Positions 1-6,203 of a stretch of DNA of 6,260 nucleotides are shown here, piece by piece (the stretch's first letter is position 1; the number at the start of each line of letters is the position of its first letter). The stretch is from CAZBJJ01 sp964492245. GTDB lineage: Bacteria; Spirochaetota; Spirochaetia; Treponematales; Breznakiellaceae. The DNA is taken from positions 1-6,260 of the forward strand of contig CAZBJJ010000067.1 in the NCBI GenBank assembly GCA_964492245.1. Direction: 5' to 3'. Under the pieces are notes generated by a model, which ran no database searches, was not told the origin of the DNA, and saw only the letters and a list, made by a program, of their open reading frames with translations. The position numbers were made by a program, and so were the translations under genes.

Positions 1-3000
1 TTCTATTGCTGCCTGCATTAAAAGTAGAGTCAGCAGTAATATGCAGATTACCCGCAAGGCCCAGGTTAAAATTCATTGATAAAGAAGTGTTTGCCGCTTT
101 GCTGGCATCGCCAATAACGAGGTTGTAATAATCTAGGCTACCGTAATCCTGAATAAAACCGCCTGTTCCGTAGTAGACGGTGGTCCCGGAAGTCGTATCT
201 GTTTTATTGAGCTTGTTTTCTACCGCTGTTGTCGTCGGCATTCGGTAGAGCGTTCCAAGGTTATTAAATGTGCCGCTAATATGTAATGTAAAATCGGCAA
301 TATCCAGGCTGGCCCCGTTTTCGATACTCAGGCTTTGCACGTTTGTATTGGCGGTAAGTTGGGGTGCATGGCCCACTCCGGCGGGAATACTCACTATCGA
401 GGTAGGGCCGGGAACTGTTGCTGGGTTCCAGTTATTTGCTGTCTGCCAGTCTGTAGAGTCGACGCCCGTCCAGACATGCCCACCAGGATCCCATCCATTT
501 GTAGAGGAAAGTGTGGAAAAATAGGCCAAGCCATTTCCACCGGAGCCAATAATGTTGTTGTTGGTGATGTTGGCATAAAAGGCTGTGGCGCGAGCAGATG
601 CACGCAAGTTTATGCTAGCACCGGAAAGCTCGATGGGCGAACCTGCCAGGCCGGAAATTTCAAAGCTCCCGCCAGTGGCAATGTACTGGATACTATTTAG
701 TATAATCTGCTTTCCGGCGGCACTGCTGCTTACATGGGTAAAGATCGAGCTGCCAGAGATCTGGCTTTCTCCGCTGCCCATCAATTCGAGTCTACCGTTA
801 ACGTTTTGGGTGCCATTGTTTTCCCAGTTTCCATAGAGCAAGATAGTATTGCCCTGTAAATTGAGCTGGACACTGGTATCAATTAGAATGTTTCCCCGAA
901 CACTTATATCCTGGGCAAGGCTATAAGTGCCTTCGATTTTTAAATTAAAATAATCATCGCCGGCATAGGTTTGAATACCTCCGGCACTATCTGCATAGAC
1001 TACGAGCCCTGAGCTGGCATCGGTCTTGCTTACAAAATCGCTTCCACTGCGACGCAGGGTCCCTAAATTGGTAAAAACACCATTGATGGTTATTGTATTG
1101 CCATCGGTCGACAGCTCTGCGCCTTCGTCAATTGAAAGATTGTTAAAAGCCAGCGACTTACTCAATGTGGTGCTACCGGTAATATGTATACTTCCACTTC
1201 CGGGGCTAAAGCTACCGGGCGAAAAATTCCCCCCTATATGTATCGTGCTCGCATGGGACACAAGGCTGTTCGGCGAAAAATTTCCTCCCACAAAAATAGT
1301 GCTATTTCCCGCCTCTAGGCTTCCGCCCGCTGCGCTGGTCAGGTCGGCATCAATATTTAATTGATAATCGTCTGTTACAAGTTTCCCTTTAAGCTCAAGG
1401 CTTCCATTTATATTGATGTCTCCAAGTTGGGTAACGACGGCGCCGCTCTCTATACTTATATTAAAAAAACTGCCTGCAGCCAATTTGGCAGAACTGCCGG
1501 TCAGGATTACCCTGCTCGTTGCCGGTGTAACATTGCCCGCCAGCCAATCGCCCCCCAGAGAAATAGTGGCGCTACCTGCCACGATGTTTCCCATACCAGA
1601 AACCGAACCAGCCACATCAACATTTCCCGAACCCAGAATAAGCTTGCCACTGCCTTCAACTATAAGTTTGCCATCAACCTGGAGTGCATTATTGTTTGTA
1701 CTAAGATCGAGGCTGCCTGCGCGAATAATGAGGTCGCCGGCGACATGGAGGTTCTGCCCCGAAGGATGGGTGAATGTTTCGTTCCAGGAATCAATCTCCA
1801 AGTTAAAATAATCTGGGCCCGTCCCATAGTCTTGAATTGCCCCGCCACTACCTTCGTAGACTACGGTGCCAGAATTCGTGTCGGCCTTGCTAAAAGATGC
1901 ACCAGCCTGGCGAAACAGGGTGCCCTGTAAATCGTATTGGTCGTATATATTAATTGTTCCGCTGGTTTGACGCAGCCAGGCTTTAGGAGCTATGCTTAAG
2001 TTTTGTAATGCGACTGTACCGACCTCTGGATAACTAAAAAGACCGGAGGGGATAATTACAGTGGGGTTATTGGTTGGAAATGCACCGCCATCCCAGTTGC
2101 CCGTGTCGCTCCAGTCTCCATTGCTGGCATTCCCATTCCAAATAAAGGCAGACTGTGTAAAACCAGACCAGCCCGTGTTGTTGCCTAAATCGGTGTTTGT
2201 CCCCGTTGCTGTTAGGTGGATAATGGCATGTGAATCGCCCACTTTTATGTTCTGAAGTGATACAGAAGACGCGCTTACCTCGAAATACCACTGATCGTTG
2301 CCTGAGCCCCCCCAGCTTATAAGGCTTACATTTTCTCCGATGGTCAGGGCGCTGGTAACTTCCTGCGTGCTGCCAACCTCGAAGGCTAAAATTTTCCCAT
2401 TTTTATTGCTGAAAAAATCTCTAAAGATGGTATCGCCAGTAAAGTAAGTGGTTTTATCTGGGTTTTCAAAGGAAACCTGGCCCGCATTGTCTTTAAAGCC
2501 CCCTGTTCCAGCATAATTTGTCCAGTTGCCCTGTATGTGTAATTCAAGCCAGGAAGAAATAGTCAGTTCGCCTTCGCTTTGAATTACAATGTCCCCTTTT
2601 ACCGTTATGGTGTTGCTTAATGTATATTTTCCTTTAATTTCTAAATTCCAAAAGTCTTTATTTCCGCTGATAGTACCTGTTCCAGTAAGCTGAATGGTAC
2701 CCGCTGTAGGCGCAAAGGCAATCTCCGAGCTATCCCAATTGCCAGCAAGGCTGTGGGTAAAGCTCCCCGGGTTAAAGCTGCCACCATTCATGCTAAGGCT
2801 ATTGACAATAGTCCAATTGCCGGTGGCAGTGCGTGTGCCCAAATCTAAGCTTAGGTCATAAAAGGAATAGGATGCGGTATTACCGGTGTCAGTAAAAATT
2901 ACCTTGCTTGTGCCTGCTGTAAAGCTACCTGGTGTAAAATTGCCATCCACGGAAATATTTGCCGCATTGCCATTAAGGTTTCCTGGGCCGACAACCGCGG

Positions 3001-4618
3001 GTAGGAAGAGGCTGCCAGTCTCTGCATCAAAGCTTTCACCTTCGGGTATAAATAATTTATATCTAAGTTCTGTATCGCTGGTGCTACTGCTAATTATTGG
3101 CCAATTTGCGGTATAGATCCCGCCGCCGGCTGCGTGTATGTCTGATAGTTTTGGATGGCTCCCATTGTCGTTGCGCACAATAACCGATCCAGCGTATATA
3201 TCAATATTATAAAGATTTTCCCCGCCAAAGCGGCTGAGCGTGCCCCCACCTACAGATCCAGTAGAAATATATGCCAAGAAGGCATCGCCTAGATTTATAC
3301 TGCCAACATCTATGGCCTTGCCCCAGTAGCCATTGGCGTCGCTGATAGCGGTATCTACCAGAGTGCCCTCCACAATAAGGGCGATGCTTGCACCGGCAAG
3401 GGGGCTATGCCCCTCATCGGCATAGACCCTGCCACCAATAAAGACCTGTTCGTTTCCACCGCCCTTTGGGTTATTTTGGTTTGTGTAACTGGCCGCAATC
3501 CAATCTGCCGAGCGCGCCACATTCGAAAAACGTAGTTCATCGACAGCTCCATCAAAATGGCGATAATAAGTTGGGTCTGTGGTGGCGTTGCCAATCACAA
3601 AATATTGATTAGCAATGCCCGCTTTAAGGGTCGGCCCGTCATTTGGCCCAATCGTAGTAGTTAATGTCTGAGATACACCATTGATAAAAAGTTTGTTTAA
3701 GCTATTATTTGCGGTGTTAATGCTTGCGGCAACATGGTACCAAGAGCCAGGAGTAATTGAGTTGGTCGGGGTGTTATAGCCCGTGGATCCAGCTGTGGTA
3801 TTAAATACCAGACGTAAATGCCGGTTTCCTCCACTTCCCCTTGTCATAAAACTGATAATATTGTCTGCATCTGCGCCCGTATTTGCCTTGCTAAAAAATC
3901 TGGGATAGGTATTATCAGTGGAATCTGGGCGAATCCAGGCCTCTATCGTAAACTCGCTCCAGGTATCGGTGTTAATATTGTCTAAATCGATATAGCTAGG
4001 ATTAGTTTTAAACTCTTGCCCCTTGCCAGTATGTGGCGGAGCACTGCCACTGTTGACCGTGTTGTTGTGTTTTAGGCCATCTATGGCATTGTCGGTGGAG
4101 TCGTAGTAGATGGATCCGGTTTCGTCCAGATGGTGAACCATTTTGTAATTGCTGTCCCAGACGGCATGGGCATTTTCCTGGGCTGGTGCTGCGGGGTTGC
4201 CGTAATACATATAGATAATGCTGTCGCCACTGGCCGGCAGGTTTGGTATGCGCAACCATGCCCGCAAGAGGGAGCTTGCAGGCTGCCAAGCCTCTATTTC
4301 GTAATCGATTTTTTGCCCTGCCACATCGGTAAAAAATATATCTTGTCCATTTAATTTGGCTTTGGAAAAGACTGGGTTGGCCCCATCAATTTTAATAAGA
4401 AAGGGAAAATCGTTAAGGGCCACTGAACCATAGTCCGAGGCTGTTATTTCTATTTCTTGTCTGTATGGCCAGGCGGGGTCGTACCAATTGTCGGCAACAA
4501 GCAGGGTCTTTCCTACAAAGGTCATCAGTATTGCCAAAAACAAGTTTGCATTGCGTCGGCCAAAGTAGGGGCGTCTGTAGGCCTTGGCGAACAGTCTATG
4601 TAAAATACCTAATTGCAT
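1..4618 (-). CDS. Giant secreted DUF2341/LamG multi-repeat surface protein (3' end outside window)
   Basis: One reading frame runs from ATG at 4618 to the left edge, 1,539 codons without a stop; frame continuity was spot-checked at seven points. The start is fixed by an in-frame TAA at 4631-4633 and by AAGAGG 8 bases upstream. Residues 1-42 form an export signal: a long basic n-region (six Arg/Lys, residues 8-22), a hydrophobic core at 26-35, and probable cleavage after L-V-A (42). Residues 45-142 match DUF2341 (WYDPAWPYR start, YMYYGNP end). Residues 153-384 form a LamG/concanavalin-like domain ending in DELRFSNVARSADW. Residues 393-440 resemble a carboxypeptidase-regulatory-like domain. From about 550 on the protein is Gly/Ser/Thr/Asn-rich beta repeats. 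I noticed no cysteine, which suits an exported protein. By family analogy it is a surface adhesin or carbohydrate-binding protein; this is inference. The anchoring or secretion domain would lie beyond the window. Confidence 0.93.
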   Translation of the reverse strand, partial: MQLGILHRLFAKAYRRPYFGRRNANLFLAILMTFVGKTLLVADNWYDPAWPYRQEIEITASDYGSVALNDFPFLIKIDGANPVFSKAKLNGQDIFFTDVAGQKIDYEIEAWQPASSLLRAWLRIPNLPASGDSIIYMYYGNPAAPAQENAHAVWDSNYKMVHHLDETGSIYYDSTDNAIDGLKHNNTVNSGSAPPHTGKGQEFKTNPSYIDLDNINTDTWSEFTIEAWIRPDSTDNTYPRFFSKANTGADADNIISFMTRGSGGNRHLRLVFNTTAGSTGYNTPTNSITPGSWYHVAASINTANNSLNKLFINGVSQTLTTTIGPNDGPTLKAGIANQYFVIGNATTDPTYYRHFDGAVDELRFSNVARSADWIAASYTNQNNPKGGGNEQVFIGGRVYADEGHSPLAGASIALIVEGTLVDTAISDANGYWGKAIDVGSINLGDAFLAYISTGSVGGGTLSRFGGENLYNIDIYAGSVIVRNDNGSHPKLSDIHAAGGGIYTANWPIISSSTSDTELRYKLFIPEGESFDAETGSLFLPAVVGPGNLNGNAANISVDGNFTPGSFTAGTSKVIFTDTGNTASYSFYDLSLDLGTRTATGNWTIVNSLSMNGGSFNPGSFTHSLAGNWDSSEIAFAPTAGTIQLTGTGTISGNKDFWNLEIKGKYTLSNTITVKGDIVIQSEGELTISSWLELHIQGNWTNYAGTGGFKDNAGQVSFENPDKTTYFTGDTIFRDFFSNKNGKILAFEVGSTQEVTSALTIGENVSLISWGGSGNDQWYFEVSASSVSLQNIKVGDSHAIIHLTATGTNTDLGNNTGWSGFTQSAFIWNGNASNGDWSDTGNWDGGAFPTNNPTVIIPSGLFSYPEVGTVALQNLSIAPKAWLRQTSGTINIYDQYDLQGTLFRQAGASFSKADTNSGTVVYEGSGGAIQDYGTGPDYFNLEIDSWNETFTHPSGQNLHVAGDLIIRAGSLDLSTNNNALQVDGKLIVEGSGKLILGSGNVDVAGSVSGMGNIVAGSATISLGGDWLAGNVTPATSRVILTGSSAKLAAGSFFNISIESGAVVTQLGDININGSLELKGKLVTDDYQLNIDADLTSAAGGSLEAGNSTIFVGGNFSPNSLVSHASTIHIGGNFSPGSFSPGSGSIHITGSTTLSKSLAFNNLSIDEGAELSTDGNTITINGVFTNLGTLRRSGSDFVSKTDASSGLVVYADSAGGIQTYAGDDYFNLKIEGTYSLAQDISVRGNILIDTSVQLNLQGNTILLYGNWENNGTQNVNGRLELMGSGESQISGSSIFTHVSSSAAGKQIILNSIQYIATGGSFEISGLAGSPIELSGASINLRASARATAFYANITNNNIIGSGGNGLAYFSTLSSTNGWDPGGHVWTGVDSTDWQTANNWNPATVPGPTSIVSIPAGVGHAPQLTANTNVQSLSIENGASLDIADFTLHISGTFNNLGTLYRMPTTTAVENKLNKTDTTSGTTVYYGTGGFIQDYGSLDYYNLVIGDASKAANTSLSMNFNLGLAGNLHITADSTFNAGSNR
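113..190 (-). repeat. Y-box of repeat module C in the giant protein
   Basis: Residues 1477-1502 carry the pattern SGxxVYxxxxGxIQxYxxxDYxNLxI, here with SGTTVYYGTGGFIQDYG followed by DYYNLVI. It is the third copy of a conserved segment whose starts lie at residues 916, 1203 and 1477, spacings of 287 and 274. The segment is preceded by a shared stretch, LSI...FxNLGTLxR, about 50 residues upstream. Confidence 0.8.
410..472 (-). repeat. W-box of repeat module C in the giant protein
   Basis: Residues 1383-1403 read WTGVDSTDWQTANNW and then NPATVP, followed by VSIPAG. The same W-x-G...DW...NW...P layout occurs at residue 827. Three tryptophans at fixed spacing, followed by V-x-IP-x-G, resemble the Trp-rich segments that open beta-strand repeat units in many large bacterial surface proteins. 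Y-box C begins 94 residues after this point. Confidence 0.75.
935..1012 (-). repeat. Y-box of repeat module B in the giant protein
   Basis: Residues 1203-1228 contain SGLVVYADSAGGIQTY and then DYFNLKI, the middle and most diverged of three copies. The preceding stretch, LSIDEGAEL...FTNLGTLRR, aligns with the same part of modules A and C. Unlike those two, module B has no W-box about 90 residues upstream; a tandem GGNFSP repeat lies there instead. Confidence 0.75.
1181..1288 (-). repeat. Tandem 54-base repeat pair (GGNFSP unit)
   Basis: Two adjacent 54-base units, 1235-1288 and 1181-1234, encode 18 residues each (1111-1128 and 1129-1146). Both start GGNFSP and end in an isoleucine-rich strand, STIHI or GSIHI. 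The start of the unit (GGNGGNAATTTTTCGCC in DNA) is nearly identical in both. More diverged relatives of the unit appear elsewhere in the protein, for example DGNFTPGSFTAGTSKVIF (near 2890-2950) and GGDWLAGNVTPATSRVIL (near 1500-1560). Confidence 0.75.
1793..1873 (-). repeat. Y-box of repeat module A in the giant protein
   Basis: Residues 916-942 contain SGTVVYEGSGGAIQDYG and then DYFNLEI, the first of three copies of the conserved segment. It carries one extra residue between IQDYG and DYFNL compared with copies B and C. Aromatic and Gly positions are kept in all three copies, consistent with a shared beta-strand fold. Confidence 0.78.
2075..2140 (-). repeat. W-box of repeat module A in the giant protein
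   Basis: Residues 827-848 read WNGNASNGDWSDTGNW followed by DGGAFP, then VIIPSG. It matches the W-box at residue 1383 in Trp spacing and in the V-x-IP-x-G that follows. An NNTGW sequence lies shortly before it and an STNGW sequence shortly before the other copy, so the likeness extends upstream of the Trp box. Confidence 0.75.
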
Positions 4619-4626
4619 ATCGTAAG

Positions 4627-4632
4627 CCTCTT
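4627..4632 (-). promoter_or_regulatory. Ribosome binding site of the giant gene
   Basis: The minus strand reads AAGAGG, 8 bases before ATG at 4618. Together with the in-frame stop at 4631-4633 it leaves 4618 as the only sensible start. Confidence 0.75.
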
Positions 4633-4646
4633 ATCAATTAAGGGCC

Positions 4647-4688
4647 GCTAAAAACCAAGTTTTAAGCGGGCAAGTTTTTAGCAAAAAC
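4647..4688 (-). promoter_or_regulatory. Leader element with alternative hairpins upstream of the giant gene
   Basis: On the minus strand, GCTAAAAAC (4682-4674) can pair perfectly with GTTTTTAGC (4655-4647) across an 18-base loop. The same segment can instead use its AAAAAC to pair with the GTTTTT just upstream (4688-4683), leaving a 3-base loop. The downstream arm then becomes free to pair with GCTTAAAAC (4667-4659; one mismatch, 3-base loop). Two exclusive folds are therefore possible, 14 bases before the Shine-Dalgarno sequence. A near-duplicated 12-mer (GCTAAAAACTTG and GCTTAAAACTTG, 15-base period) creates the ambiguity. No T-run follows, so it is not a terminator; it could be a translational control element or a protein-binding operator. 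Confidence 0.5.
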
Positions 4689-4689
4689 A

Positions 4690-4703
4690 CATCCTTAGGG
4701 ATG
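4690..4703. repeat. Small palindrome in the giant-gene leader
   Basis: CATCC-TTAG-GGATG is a perfect 5-bp inverted repeat. Its 9-base core TTAGGGATG recurs as a direct repeat at 4790-4798, so the two copies flank the promoter-like region. A second short palindrome, GTCC-AAC-GGAC, lies at 4721-4731. These could be operator half-sites, but repeats this short also arise by chance. Confidence 0.25.
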
Positions 4704-4742
4704 GGAAAATAAGGTGCTCGGTCCAACGGACTTTGCCCTATT

Positions 4743-4771
4743 ATACTATAATAGTACCCCGAATCTTTCAC
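4743..4771 (-). promoter_or_regulatory. Promoter-like region of the giant gene
   Basis: The minus strand reads GTGAAA (4771-4766), a 17-base spacer and TAGTAT (4748-4743); a perfect TATAAT overlaps at 4745-4740. The spacer begins GATTCGG, identical to the region upstream of the lipoprotein operon. The -10 area also contains a palindrome, TACTAT-A-ATAGTA (4744-4756). Transcription from here would give a leader of about 115 bases. The -35 matches the TTGACA consensus at only four of six positions, so an activator or an alternative sigma factor is possible. Confidence 0.5.
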
Positions 4772-4849
4772 TTACACAAATAGCTGTTTTTAGGGATGAA
4801 TGAAAAGAATTCAAATATCAGAGACTTTTGCGAAATAAATGAGTCTTTT

Positions 4850-4885
4850 AAAAAAGGTGAACCTGCGCCTAAAAATAAGCGCAGG
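4850..4885 (-). terminator. Probable intrinsic terminator of the lipoprotein-PEGA operon
   Basis: A perfect 7-bp GC-rich stem, CCTGCGC (4862-4868) with GCGCAGG (4879-4885), lies 10 bases after the PEGA stop codon and has a 10-base loop. On the minus strand it is followed by a 6-base spacer and then six T (4855-4850). The gap between stem and T-run is longer than in a textbook terminator, so efficiency is uncertain. Confidence 0.5.
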
Positions 4886-4895
4886 CTTCGGGAAA

Positions 4896-5429
4896 CTACC
4901 TAATGTCAATGCCTAAATAGGGCTCTACAGTATAATTTTGGCCGGCCACCGCATCAAAGCTCGATTCGCTTTGAAAGTTGTCTGTGACAATTCTTATTGT
5001 GTGCCTGCCAGGGCTAACTTGAAAGCTTTGCCCAGCTTGCAGGTTGCCATCAATATAAATTTGTATGCGGTTACTGCCTCTTTTATGTCTGCCAGCAGGG
5101 CTATAGGGCAGCTCAATGCTAAGGCTGGCCATTAGCGGTTGCAGGTTTATTGGCAAAACCATATCCTGATTGACCTGCACGGTGGCGCTGTAGTCGTAAT
5201 AGCCATCGGCCTTAACCAAAATCGTGTGGGTACCAGCCGGGAAACTTACCGAATTGCCCCGTATCTGCGCATTGTCCACAATGATTGTTGCATGTGAGGG
5301 GACAACATTGATGGTGAGGCTAACATTTCGCAGCACCTTCTTTTTGCCACCACTGCCTACCGACTGCCCGAAGACCGGGGCCAGGGCGATTAATAAAAAA
5401 AGGCTTAAAAATTGTCTTGTCTTAAACAT
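4896..5429 (-). CDS. Secreted protein with two PEGA domains
   Basis: The product has 177 residues. Residues 1-21 are a signal peptide (basic MFKTRQ, hydrophobic core 7-19), with likely cleavage after V-F-G before Q22, a style common in spirochaetes; A17 is an alternative. A short basic linker (GKKKVLR) leads to PEGA domain 1, about residues 38-97 (PSHATIIVDN, then FPAGTHTILVKADGY). PEGA domain 2 spans about 102-171 (IQIYIDGNLQAGQSF, then VSPGRHTIRIV). The family is named for its PEGA motif, represented here by FPAG and VSPG; it is usually found in surface or periplasmic proteins and is thought to mediate binding. No catalytic domain is present. The gene starts 4 bases after the lipoprotein stop, with its ribosome binding site inside that gene, so the two are probably translationally coupled. 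A periplasmic or surface partner of the lipoprotein is inferred. Confidence 0.9.
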   Translation of the reverse strand: MFKTRQFLSLFLLIALAPVFGQSVGSGGKKKVLRNVSLTINVVPSHATIIVDNAQIRGNSVSFPAGTHTILVKADGYYDYSATVQVNQDMVLPINLQPLMASLSIELPYSPAGRHKRGSNRIQIYIDGNLQAGQSFQVSPGRHTIRIVTDNFQSESSFDAVAGQNYTVEPYLGIDIR

Positions 5430-5433
5430 GTAA

Positions 5434-6168
5434 TTACTTCCTCTTTGATCCAGAAACTACAAATACACCACTGTTTGCCGGCTCCCCACTGGCCGCACGG
5501 ATATTGGATGCCCGACTATCGACAAGGCGATAGTCGGGCATAAACACCAAGAAATAATGCTCTAGGTCATTTGAATAGAAAATTTCAACACGGAACAGGC
5601 TAAGAGTCTGCTGTGGCATTCCAGCAGCTAATGTAAAAACACTTCTTGTAATGTTGCCCTCGCTTATAACCACCTGTACATCTTGATTACTTATATCAGA
5701 ACTCCCACTTAAATAGTACATGCCCGTCCCCATATAGTAATAATCCTCAGGGGATAAAACTGAACCTAGAATGTAGGTGTCTTTAGTTACAGAAATAAGG
5801 GGGCCGGAGGCTATCCATCCGGTATTTTCGCCAATAAGGCTAATGGTTTGCGGATTATTTTTAGAGCTAAAATAGGCAAAATTTTCCATTGTTGAATTAT
5901 AGCCTTTAGAGACCTTAGTTCTGGGTGTTGCCGGAAAATTCTTATAAGCCTCCCAGGTTTTTGCTGGTGAATAACGTTCCAGACCTTTGGGGTAGGTAAA
6001 ATAAGCGTCAACATTACCGGTTCCATTCGTGGTAAGGGTGATATTGATGTTATCGTCATCGTAAATATCGTCCGAAAGCCATACTGTTATCTCTAAATCG
6101 CAACTGCCAGCTGCAAGCAGGACAGCTACAATGCCGGTGGCCCACAGGGCCTTGTTTAATCTTTTCGT
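5434..6168 (-). CDS. Putative lipoprotein of unknown family with ACG start
   Basis: The frame is open from 6216 to the TAA at 5434. The first in-frame ATG is at 5889, but that start would remove an obvious lipoprotein signal. GGAGG at 6176-6180 sits 7 bases before an ACG (6168-6166) followed by KRLNKALWATGIVAVLLAAG-SC. From there the protein has 244 residues with the lipidated Cys at 23. The lipobox A-G-S-C is looser than the usual L-A-G-C and suits spirochaetal rules. No in-frame ATG, GTG or TTG lies between the upstream stop and the ribosome binding site. The mature protein begins with an acidic stretch (DLEIT, then DDIYDDD) and looks like beta-sheet; I recognise no domain. It is the first gene of a two-gene operon with the PEGA protein. 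The ACG could be a real rare start or a single T-to-C change or sequencing error in an original ATG. Confidence 0.75.
   Translation of the reverse strand, partial: TKRLNKALWATGIVAVLLAAGSCDLEITVWLSDDIYDDDNINITLTTNGTGNVDAYFTYPKGLERYSPAKTWEAYKNFPATPRTKVSKGYNSTMENFAYFSSKNNPQTISLIGENTGWIASGPLISVTKDTYILGSVLSPEDYYYMGTGMYYLSGSSDISNQDVQVVISEGNITRSVFTLAAGMPQQTLSLFRVEIFYSNDLEHYFLVFMPDYRLVDSRASNIRAASGEPANSGVFVVSGSKRK
5437..5443 (-). promoter_or_regulatory. Ribosome binding site of the PEGA gene, inside the upstream gene
   Basis: The minus strand reads GAGGAAG, 7 bases before ATG at 5429 and within the last codons of the lipoprotein gene. Ribosomes finishing the lipoprotein would cover it, which points to translational coupling. 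Confidence 0.75.
5508..5541. repeat. Perfect 14-bp inverted repeat inside the lipoprotein gene
   Basis: ATGCCCGACTATCG (5508-5521) is the exact reverse complement of CGATAGTCGGGCAT (5528-5541), with a 6-base loop. It encodes residues MPDYRLVDSRA near the C-terminus of the lipoprotein, without breaking the frame. No T-run follows on either strand, so it is not an intrinsic terminator. It could be an mRNA processing or stabilising hairpin between the two cistrons, a dispersed palindromic repeat, or a protein-binding site. Confidence 0.7.
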
Positions 6169-6175
6169 GCTAAAT

Positions 6176-6180
6176 CCTCC
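6176..6180 (-). promoter_or_regulatory. Ribosome binding site that decides the ACG start
   Basis: A perfect GGAGG lies 7 bases before ACG at 6168-6166. No ATG, GTG or TTG occurs at a workable distance in the reading frame, so this site is the main argument for the unusual start. Confidence 0.7.
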
Positions 6181-6203
6181 GTTTTTCTGGTCATAATGGT
6201 TTG

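Noticed and set aside
270..836. Three overlapping plus-strand open frames near the left edge
   Set aside because: All are antisense to the repeat region of the giant protein, overlap one another and have no recognisable features.
1361..1930. A 189-codon plus-strand open frame antisense to the giant gene
   Set aside because: It lies wholly opposite a well-supported coding region. Its product is Lys/Arg/Cys/Ile-mixed with no domain or signal, and there is no convincing ribosome binding site. It is a by-product of the codon pattern on the other strand.
4519..4576. Twin-arginine (Tat) signal in the giant protein, suggested by RR at residues 15-16 and 21-22
   Set aside because: The residues after the arginines (PYF, NAN) do not fit the S/T-R-R-x-F-L-K pattern. 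A general secretion signal with a long basic n-region is more likely.
4647..4688. Leader inverted repeat as an intrinsic terminator
   Set aside because: The stem is A/T-rich and no T-run follows on either strand, so only a regulatory role was considered.
5809..5840. GENTGW sequence in the lipoprotein resembling the NTGW sequence of the giant protein
   Set aside because: The likeness is four to five residues only and the surrounding sequences do not align, so common ancestry is not supported.
5811..6059. An 82-codon minus-strand open frame
   Set aside because: It overlaps the lipoprotein in another frame and its product has no signal or domain. The lipoprotein frame carries a ribosome binding site, signal peptide and lipobox.
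6156..6194. A 12-codon minus-strand open frame starting at an ATG just before the lipoprotein, considered as its true start after a frameshift
   Set aside because: It has no ribosome binding site, lies almost at the predicted transcription start, and joining it to the lipoprotein would place acidic residues in the signal n-region. ACG behind GGAGG explains the data better.
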